The notes under the pieces: model-generated | Seen by the model: the letters and a program-made list of their open reading frames with translations, nothing else | Database searches by the model: none | What the model was told of the DNA's origin: nothing | Part shown: piece by piece, positions 56,154 to 64,000 of the stretch | Numbering within the stretch: position 1 is the first letter of the stretch | Layout of the letters: the number at the start of each line of letters is the position of its first letter | Assembly: GCA_032207245.1 (NCBI GenBank) | Contig: CM063510.1 | Location: 44,393,913 to 44,457,912, forward strand | Source of the DNA: Pardosa pseudoannulata | Lineage: Eukaryota > Arthropoda > Arachnida > Araneae > Lycosidae | Direction: 5' to 3' | Length of the DNA stretch: 64,000 nucleotides | Position numbers and translations under genes: made by a program

Positions 56154-57088
56154 CTATAAAGAAAAAAAATAAAAGTTTGCAAAAATGGTCCAGTTTGAAC
56201 AGGAGATTTTATAAATAGTGAAATGTAGTTATATATTACAACAAATGCAGCATGATCTAAGGATCTCTCCTTTTACTTTAACTAGCATACATGATTTGAA
56301 GTTAAGAATTTATATGCAGTTGATGACTGAATATTATCAGTGCATTTATCAACTAAAACAATCTACACCAGGGTTCTTAAAATGTGAATCTTGACTTATT
56401 TATATTGATTCTCAGACTTGCCACCTTTTGAATATTGAAATTAGTAGTACCTGTTTTGCATCAAAGATTATATTGGATAGGGATTTTTTACATCATAAAT
56501 CATGGGCAACTGTATGTATGACACAACATAATGCAAAAAGTAAGCAACTGAATTTACTGATCAAACGAAACAAATTCTACTACAGTATCTAAAATTGCGT
56601 AAAATTTCAAATACACAATTTCTTATTTCCAAAATATAATATATATATACACATTTCTGAACTGCAAATGCACCAAAAAAAAATTAGGTAAAGTATTTTA
56701 GTTGCATTTAAATGTATTTCATACATTTTCAGTAAAAGACATTTACATATATATGGTAAGAGGTAATAGTTTTTATAAAAATCTAAGAAATATAGTGAGG
56801 GTAGAACTCAGAAATGTATTGCTACATATTATAATCCAGAAAAAAACTTTTATTCCAAATTTTTTCTACTGAACCTACAGTTGCCTTGGTGCTCTTCGTA
56901 TTCTAGCAATCATTTTAAAAGCTAAAAGAATAAAATACAAAAATAAGGTAAAATGCTTAGGTATCTAACTAATAATTTATGCTCAGTGGACACTACGGTC
57001 TTAGCAAAAATCTTCTTTCAAACATGTTTTACAGAAAATAAAAAGGTTTTACAAATATATAAACACAGAAGTAAGTTTAACTGCTTAC

Positions 57089-57321
57089 CTAAATTCAATG
57101 CCTTTTGAGAATGGATCAAATGTGTCAACAAGTTCCATTTCTGCATCTCCACCCAGTGTCAGCATCTGATATATTTCTTTGAGTTTCTTTGCTATGGCAG
57201 TAAAACCTTTCATAAATTCTGTCAAACGCCGCTTTCTCAATTCTTCATAACGCAGATTCTGAAGATTTCTATCTTGTACAACAATATCCAAATCTTTTTG
57301 TTTTTCATTACACAGTTCTTC
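57089..57321 (-). CDS. SMC4: SMC4, exon with end of coiled coil and entry to C-terminal head
   Basis: The acceptor TTGTATTGCAG precedes GAAGAAC; the donor is TTTAG|GTAAGC; phase 0 to phase 2 (233 nt). It encodes a coiled-coil end (YEELRKRRLTEFMKGF), then KLKEIYQMLTLGGDAEMELV and FDPFSKGIEF. KE-YQMLTLGGDAELELVD-DPFSEGI is the SMC4 family sequence that begins the C-terminal head. Confidence 0.97.
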
Positions 57322-57610
57322 CTGCAATACAAAATAATATCCTTTATAAGTAATCTTAGTGAAAACATATTTGGCACACATTTTATAGTTCTGTTTGTTT
57401 ATTATATAAGTCAAAGGACACAATACTTCAGTTTTAAATAGGGAAAATTTTCAACAATAATGAACTTTCTTATATTCTAGCTAAAGTTTCTAAGATACTA
57501 AATCATAACATCCACAATTTTAAGTATTATTTATGTATTCAATTCCATTTTATTATTATAACAATACCCATTAATGCTTTTCAGCTTTAAAAATAAAATT
57601 CGTGACAAAC

Positions 57611-57787
57611 CTTTTTCTTGTACTCATTTATTGCTGAAAGATCTGGCTTCATATCATCTAACTGAACTTTCATCAGTTCAATGTCCGAAGAAATTCTCTT
57701 TGGTGATAAATTTTCAATTTCTTCATTAGATAATGATGGAATGTCCAAAGAATCATTCTCTACTTTATTTAGTTGCAGTTTACCAAG
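57611..57787 (-). CDS. SMC4: SMC4, coiled-coil exon
   Basis: The acceptor AATATTTCAG precedes CTTGG; the donor is AAAAAG|GTTTGT; phase 0 to 0 (177 nt, 59 codons). It ends with MKPDLSAINEYKKK, matching the SMC4 motif MKPNLGAI-EYKKKEE, whose EE is supplied by the next exon. The first half (VENDSLDIPSLSNEEIENLS) is the less conserved loop within the coiled coil. Confidence 0.93.
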
Positions 57788-59005
57788 CTGAAATATTTCA
57801 AAACAAAATTAAAGCATTAACTAAATAATATTAAACAATGAGCTAAAAATCAATTTTTATTTGAACATTTTTCTATAACTCTCTACAAATTTGACACCAG
57901 AAAATTAAATTATTTTGAGTAAACAGTTTTATCTTTAAAAGCAGTTCTGTGAGATTGAGTGTTGACAGCACAATAAAGGCATTACATGAGAAGGGGTGGG
58001 TGGGTAAAGCAGTGCCAAAAAAGGAAGAAACTTAAAGTGTTTTTGAAGTACAATTTATGCCTTTATTAACAGAAATGACACTGAGTGATTATGTTTGTGT
58101 ATGTGTTTGATAGCCTGTTTTGATGAAGTAGGTAGGATAAAGATGCCCATTATTTGTAGTAATACTATGATTACGTATAAAGCATACACTATTTAAGTAA
58201 AAGCTGAGACTTTTTTTTTTATTTTTTTTTTTTATAGTGTAATATAAATTTGACTGCAAGGTACTTCCCAGATTGTACAATGATTGCTACAGACCCAAAT
58301 AAATCAACCTTTAACTCTGTTTCAGTGTCAATCTACAGATAACTAAACTCCCCTTTCAAATTCATTCTGAGTACTAAAGAATCCTAACTTTAAATTCCTC
58401 CCTCCCCCTAAAAAAGGGATGATCTCCTAGTTCCATTAATATGCTAAGAATTTGGGAACTACTTATTACTGTAAAGGTAATGAATATTATTACTAGCTAG
58501 TTTGGAGTGCAACAGTCAACAAGCTGCAAGGGAATTAGTTCAACATGGACCTGTTACTAAAGTTGATGCTATGAAAACCTTTGTCAGTAGAAAGATTCAA
58601 ATTCATGAACTCTGTCACTAAAATGCAACTCCTACCAATTCAGTCATCACCCAACATGGTGTAGTGCTATTAGCATTGCTGTATAAATGTGTTAATGTAA
58701 TGAAATAAAGAAGCAGTAATACATCTATTGAGTAATAATACTTTACCAGTTTTATTTCCTTCAATGAATACTAGTCTTAAATCATATGCACATTCTCTGA
58801 ATACTTGCAGCAGTGAAAAATATTCCATGTATAATGTAGTTCTAAAGTTTTTACCTTAATATTGTTATTATCATCATTATTGTTACTATTTTTTTTTTTG
58901 TGGTGATGGGAGGGGGGATGTGCAAAAACAGTAACCAAAAAATATAACAATCGCTATAAATTTTTCATTTCAAGGTTAAAAGTAATATATACTAGATATG
59001 ACATT

Positions 59006-59166
59006 GTTTGAAATGCTATGGTCTACTTTTTTGCTAGATGAGGGGTAATGAGAGTACCTACTGCTTAAAACTGATTTAATGATTATGAACATTCATGCTA
59101 GTGATGGGATTCAAACCCATAAACTCTGATGCCAAAAAGAAGTGTTCTACCTTTCAGCCCTCATTT
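59006..59166 (-). mobile_element. tRNA-derived SINE (family 1) in SMC4 intron, minus strand
   Basis: On the minus strand it reads GGGCTGAAAGGTAGAACACT, a B box GGTTTGAATCCC, TTTTAAGCAGTAGGTACTCT and AAAAAAGTAGACCATAGCAT. CpG sites of the other copies (GGTTCG, GTTCGG, CTTCGG) are TG or CA here. Confidence 0.8.
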
Positions 59167-59276
59167 GATGAAATAACTCTCAGTAACAGCAACAAGTTGT
59201 TCAAAGAAATCAGTAGTGATTCAGTAAAATTGTAATCTGATTTTAAAGGTTATCAAAAGACAAAAATTCTATTTAC

Positions 59277-59450
59277 TTTTCCTGTGATACTACGGATAAT
59301 TGCTCTTTTTTCTGATTCTGCCTGCTCTTGTTCTTTCAACTCATTCTTCTGCTTTATTTCAGAAAGTTTCAACTGGTGTTCTTTATCATTGAATGTTTCT
59401 AAAGCCTTTTTCAATTCAACTTTCTTCTCTTTTAATTTCAGTGCTTCAGC
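59277..59450 (-). CDS. SMC4: SMC4, coiled-coil exon
   Basis: The acceptor ATGTTTCTAG precedes GCTGAAG; the donor is GGAAAA|GTAAAT; phase 0 to 0 (174 nt). It encodes a Lys/Glu-rich heptad-like helix (AEALKLKEKKVELKKALETF and KQKNELKEQEQAESEKRA) with no recognisable motif, as expected for the C-terminal arm of an SMC coiled coil. The call depends on the phase-compatible neighbours. Confidence 0.85.
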
Positions 59451-60526
59451 CTAGAAACATAATTTCAAAACAATTGTAACATAAATCATCTTGCTTTGAT
59501 TATTAATAATTATTTTAAACAAAACAAACTTATTTAATCATTATTATTATTTTTAGATATGTGAAATACATGAGCAGTTTTAACATTATTCAAATACACA
59601 CCAGAATTTACAGTAAAAATTTTTAAAAATTATCAAATTTTTATAAATGTATAATTTTATAAGATTCTTTTGCATGTACATTACAGTGTTACACATTTTC
59701 CTCATTTTCAGGTGGCTCACAATATCCAAGAAAACATTTTAGAATATAACAAGAAGAGACAATAATGTTTAAATATAAAGAGAAAGCAAATGAATCAAAA
59801 GCTTTAACATTAAAAAAATTTCTGCCTCATTAATACAGGCTTTTTTTGTTAAAAGAAAAATGTAAAAATATTCCATGTAGTCAAAAATAAACTTTTTCTA
59901 TTATCAATGTTTCAATAAACATTAAAATAATTCATATGGAGTGAAATTATAAAAACTGCTAGCCTTTTATTTATTTTGCAATTTTTTAAGATTAGACAGA
60001 ACAACAAATTAAGCAGCTATAAATGTTTCCAAATATAAATAAGAGACTAATAATTTAAAAATGAAATGTATAGTAGCTTGTGAACAAAGTTTTACTAATA
60101 AAAAAAGAACAGAATGATAAAATTTAACAAGAGAAAAACAAACAAAAAGTATCTGATGTTTAAAAGAGAAGCAGTTAGAAAAGTTGTTCAAATTAGTATA
60201 TTATCCAGAACCTCAAACTATCCATGGATATGGTAAGCTTAAAATGTTATCTTCTTTTTTAATACTTTCATAGATTTATTAAAACTGAATCATATTTTAA
60301 ACAATAACATGAAATATACTCAACCAAGCAATATAGCAACCAAGAATTTCTATCTGCAATTGGAGATGAATAATTAAACAAAATTTTATGAAGCATATTT
60401 GATAAATTTAACTCCTTAAAAAAATGTAGGAGTGCACAAAATTCTTTATTTAATTTTGTTTGACTTTAGTAATTTCAAGTTTTTAAAGAAATGACATTCA
60501 CTAAATGCAAATTTTTTATAACTTGC

Positions 60527-60671
60527 CTGTGCTGCCTCTTGCTTCTCTAAAAATTCTCTTGCTTTATTCACAGTGCTTTCTCTGTTACCATCTAATGTAG
60601 TTTTTGCTATGGAAGCGTCTTCTAATTCTTTCTCAAAATTTTTTATTTTATCCTCCGCTTTTTTAATATTT
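60527..60671 (-). CDS. SMC4: SMC4, coiled-coil exon with GC-AG intron downstream
   Basis: The acceptor ATGCTTTCCAG precedes AAATATT; phase 2 to 0 (145 nt). It encodes NIKKAEDKIKNFEKELEDAS, then a helical stretch ending FLEKQEAAQ. The 3' boundary is CAG|GCAAGT, a GC donor with otherwise perfect consensus. Using the nearby GT instead (GCAA|GTTATA) would put the next exon out of frame. Confidence 0.85.
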
Positions 60672-61086
60672 CTGGAAAGCATTTCATATTCTATTATACA
60701 CACGCATATACACATATATTTACATGAGGTTTATAAAGATATACTTTAGTTCAATTTAAATTTATAATAAGTCAAACTAGATTTAATTTTATTGATTTCT
60801 GTAACACTTCTTAAATGTTCTCACCACCATTATCATCTTAAATGCTCATTATCATCTTCTTAAATGTTCTCATTTCATGAAAAATTAACCTCCTTTCTTT
60901 GGTATAACATTAGTTTTAATGAGGTATTAATGACATATTGAATTAAACAATCAATCATTAAAAAATCTACAAACAAAAAATTATAGAATACCAATTACAA
61001 TGAAGTGACTCACAGATACTGAATTCTTTGCTTTCTCATGACTGCATAAACAAGGTATGGGCACTGACAAGCAAGTCACGCCAATT

Positions 61087-61620
61087 AAAATATTTCCACT
61101 ACTACTACAAGTGGGACATTAAAAAAGTTTTAGTGGCTACATTTGTAATCTGTAGAATTTGAATATGTATAGGGAATTTCCAATATATTTCACAAAGCGA
61201 TAATATAGCTTTTATTACAGCTTTACAGCAGTTACACATGCCAAAATCCACAGGTAAAATCGGCGACTCATGCATTCGTCTGTTTGTGCTATCTTTAAAT
61301 TATGAATAAATTCAATCTCTTGATCAGAGAAAAGTGAGTTACGAATTTAAAGTAAAATATTTCCACTACTACTACAAGTGGGACATTAAAAAAGTTTTAG
61401 TGGCTACATTTGTAATCTGTAGAATTTGAATATGTATAGGGAATTTCCAATATATTTCACAAAGTGATAATATAGCTTTTATTACAGCTCTACAGCAGTT
61501 ACACATGCCAAAATCCACAGGTAAAATTGGTGACTCATGCATTAGTCTGTTTGTGCTATCTTTAAATTATGAATAAATTCAATCTCTTGATCAGAGAAAA
61601 GTGAGTTACGAATTTAAAGT
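61087..61620. repeat. recent 267-bp tandem duplication in SMC4 intron
   Basis: Copy 1 (61087-61353) and copy 2 (61354-61620) differ at about five positions. Shared phrases include TATTTCCACTACTACTACAA, AAGTTTTAGTGGCTACATTT and TGAATAAATTCAATCTCTTG. There is no coding content. Confidence 0.95.
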
Positions 61621-62624
61621 AATACAGCTCACACTATTTTCTGGTGTTACATATACATACATACATAAACACACACATATATATATGGTTAATTTAGTTA
61701 TAATTAAAATAACACATTAAATTTATATAATACAATGCTATTTTACACAAGTAATATGTGTTATTTTAATCATTTGTACACTATATGTGCATGAATAGAA
61801 TAATCTTAATTTAACTTATTCTACAATCATCATGTACACAATGAAAAAAACATTGTTTAAAAAAATAAAAGATAAGTAAATTAAAACTAAAACAAAACAC
61901 AAGAAGTAAAAATAATTATTTAATAATTATTTAAAATTGCTAAAAACAATTTTAGATAGCTTTTAGAATACCGACTTCTAGTTATTTAACCCTGTAATAT
62001 GTGGAAGAAGATATTTTAGAAAAAAGTATATATAATAATAGCCTACACTTAGTACAGCTAGAATTATAATATACGTCTAAACTTATGTATATAAAAAGGA
62101 TAATTTATAATGACAATCTTTTTCATATAGTAACCATTATTAACTATCAATAATATACAAAAAACATTTTATAATGTGCCAAGTATTTTGAGAAAGACAT
62201 GTTATTCAGATGAAAAGTGGGGAATTAAGAAAAATAGCAATTTTAGCAACCCATTAAAGAAACCTTGATGTAGTTAAATTCATTTAACATGTAAAGAGGG
62301 CAAACAAGATACCTTCAAATGGTCATAAAATTAATTAAAAATAAAAAACCTTATAACTAATGCTTCCTGTATAATAAATTTAAACAGATTTCCTTTACAG
62401 TTATAAAATAACTGTAAAAAAATTTTACAAAAAAAAAAAAAAAAAAAAAAAATTAATGTCTATATTCATAACGAGAAACATTTTTATTTATGCATGCCAA
62501 AAATAATGCAAGACATCTACCAACAAAGCAAGAAATGAGATTCCCCCACCCCTGTTTAAAAAGAACTTGAAGATTTATAATAATTGGCAGTTTAAAAGTG
62601 TCCTGTATTCCAAGCAACACTTAC

Positions 62625-62762
62625 CGTTTACAAGTCTTAGTATTAACACCTGATTTTGTTATGGACTGATTAACTTCAGATATTTTCTTTGTCAGTTGAT
62701 CTACTGTTTTCTTGATTTTACCCATAGAACCTTTAGTAATTCTCAATATCTCACCCTGCAAC
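62625..62762 (-). CDS. SMC4: SMC4, coiled-coil exon (most 5' exon seen)
   Basis: It encodes GEILRITKGSMGKIKKTVDQ, LTKKISEVNQSITK and TKTCKR, ending at AAACG|GTAAGT in phase 2, which fits the next exon. The 5' edge could be at CACTTTTTAG (62762) or at TAGGTTGCAG (62755). The first has the better pyrimidine tract. This corresponds to the start of the C-terminal arm after the hinge; the hinge and N-terminal half lie beyond the window. Confidence 0.8.
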
Positions 62763-64000
62763 CTAAAAAGTGACAAAATGTATAAATTACAATGCAAATT
62801 TAAAATATTTTTAATTACAATAAATTCAGTTATGCACCACACTTAAACACCATTACTTTTTTAGAAAGATACATTTGTTTTAAGTAACTATATCAGTGAA
62901 ATTACATTTAAATACAATAGGGTTTTCTAAGTAGCAAAGCAGTTTGATAGCCTTTTCCATTTTAGAAACAATTATGTCTGAAAATCTTTACACATTTGTT
63001 TGTATTCTGGTGACAAATTATTATGTTTACATTTTCTAAAATAACATTTATTAAATATTTGCTAACACTTTTATTATATTTATCTATCTTGCCACCAGCT
63101 CCACAATTGGTAAATACTGTATTAACTGTATACTGATTGAATTAAGAAACATATTTTACAAGTAAGACCAAAACAAATTGTTTATATTATAAAAATGATA
63201 CAGTTTAACATTTTTGTGCCAGAGTTAGTTGATTTATATCCTCAATATAAATTATGATATAATTTTGGATTTAAATCACTGGGATTTAAATAATCATTAA
63301 TTCCTTAACATACAATAAAACAGAATCTAATGCACCTGAAAAATACTATTTAATTCAGATCAATCTAAAAGTTACATGCATGCTTACAAACAAGAACATT
63401 AAGAACATTTTGTTTAGAAATTTGAATTGCTATGTAACATTTAAAGAGGTTCATATACAATGTTAATGGACAATAAGTAATAGTATAAAATAAATTAATA
63501 TTTCTGTAAAACATGAAACATTTCAGAGTATTCTCAAATAAAAAGAGGACATTTTTTTTTTTTTTAAACAATTCTATGTTGTTTTTTTTTTTGTTTTTTT
63601 TTTTTAAAAGACACATGGTATTTTGAACATTCTAATGAAAACAGAATCAGAGTATGAATTAAATGATTTAATAGTATGATGTACAACATCTGCTGGAGAC
63701 AGTTCCTGACATCTCGGAGATGTCAAAGTGAACATTTGCACAAATGACTGACATTTCCCAGACCTCATTGTATGTCTAGGGCTTAAATTAAGCCAAGAAT
63801 ATTTTTTTTCAATATTATGAATGTTTACAGCTACTGCTTCCTCAGCTGCTGTTATAAAACTATTTTTTATATTTGGTTTAGTTCAGCCAGCACTGATAAA
63901 TACACTAGGAAATGAAAAAGTATCTAAGTTTGTATTTTGTTTAAAACTAAACAAGGTTAAATTTTAATGTCAAAACTACAATTGTAATTTTTTTCAATAG
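62763..64000. other. SMC4: SMC4 intron, no exon seen to the window edge
   Basis: AT-rich, CpG-poor intronic DNA with long T-runs (63551-63605). A short palindrome GACATCTCGGAGATGTC lies at about 63708-63724. No splice-bounded coding segment was recognised. Confidence 0.6.

Overview
The window is AT-rich animal nuclear DNA with split genes, long introns and dense transposon debris. It most likely comes from a chelicerate, probably a spider. This is inferred from a six-exon astacin-type secreted metalloprotease of the kind common in spider venom and digestive fluid, a CHH/ITP-family neuropeptide exon, and the mix of tRNA-derived SINEs, Tc1/mariner, hAT, pogo, piggyBac-like and BEL/Pao elements. 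The species cannot be named from the sequence.

Three host genes are supported. (1) At 1950-2140 (minus) lies the exon for the signal peptide and first 40 mature residues of an ion transport peptide (ITP/CHH-family) gene; the rest of the gene is not visible. (2) At 30853-54310 (plus) a secreted astacin zinc metalloprotease can be assembled from six exons with compatible phases (signal peptide, propeptide with its FEGD motif, catalytic domain with HELGHTLGFFH and a Met-turn). The predicted length is 245 aa, spread over 23.5 kb. (3) At 55089-62762 (minus) are the last seven exons of SMC4, the condensin ATPase. They cover the distal coiled coil and the C-terminal ATPase head with the LSGGEKT signature and Walker B. 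The gene continues beyond the right edge. The astacin and SMC4 genes converge, with polyadenylation signals about 110 bp apart.

The left 30 kb is a transposon graveyard: a pogo/Tigger-like element carrying a SINE (2214-3638), a piggyBac-type MITE, a decayed Tc1 element (6100-7107), a hAT element interrupted by a Tc1 derivative (8591-10053), several palindromic MITEs, a LINE fragment and three satellite arrays (about 190, 117 and 187 bp units). Long TA microsatellites lie at 23.5, 24.5, 27.0 and 35.0 kb. The astacin introns hold two more tandem arrays, three SINE families, a decayed Ty3/Gypsy pol (42512-45600, minus), an internally deleted BEL/Pao element with both LTRs (47416-50359, plus) and a mariner-type fragment.

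By eye, CpG is common left of about 50 kb and rare to the right. The change falls inside intron 4 of the astacin gene, so its exons 3-4 are CpG-rich and exons 5-6 CpG-poor. A recent 267-bp tandem duplication in an SMC4 intron shows the same CpG loss between its two copies. No CRISPR, operon, rRNA or functional tRNA gene was seen.
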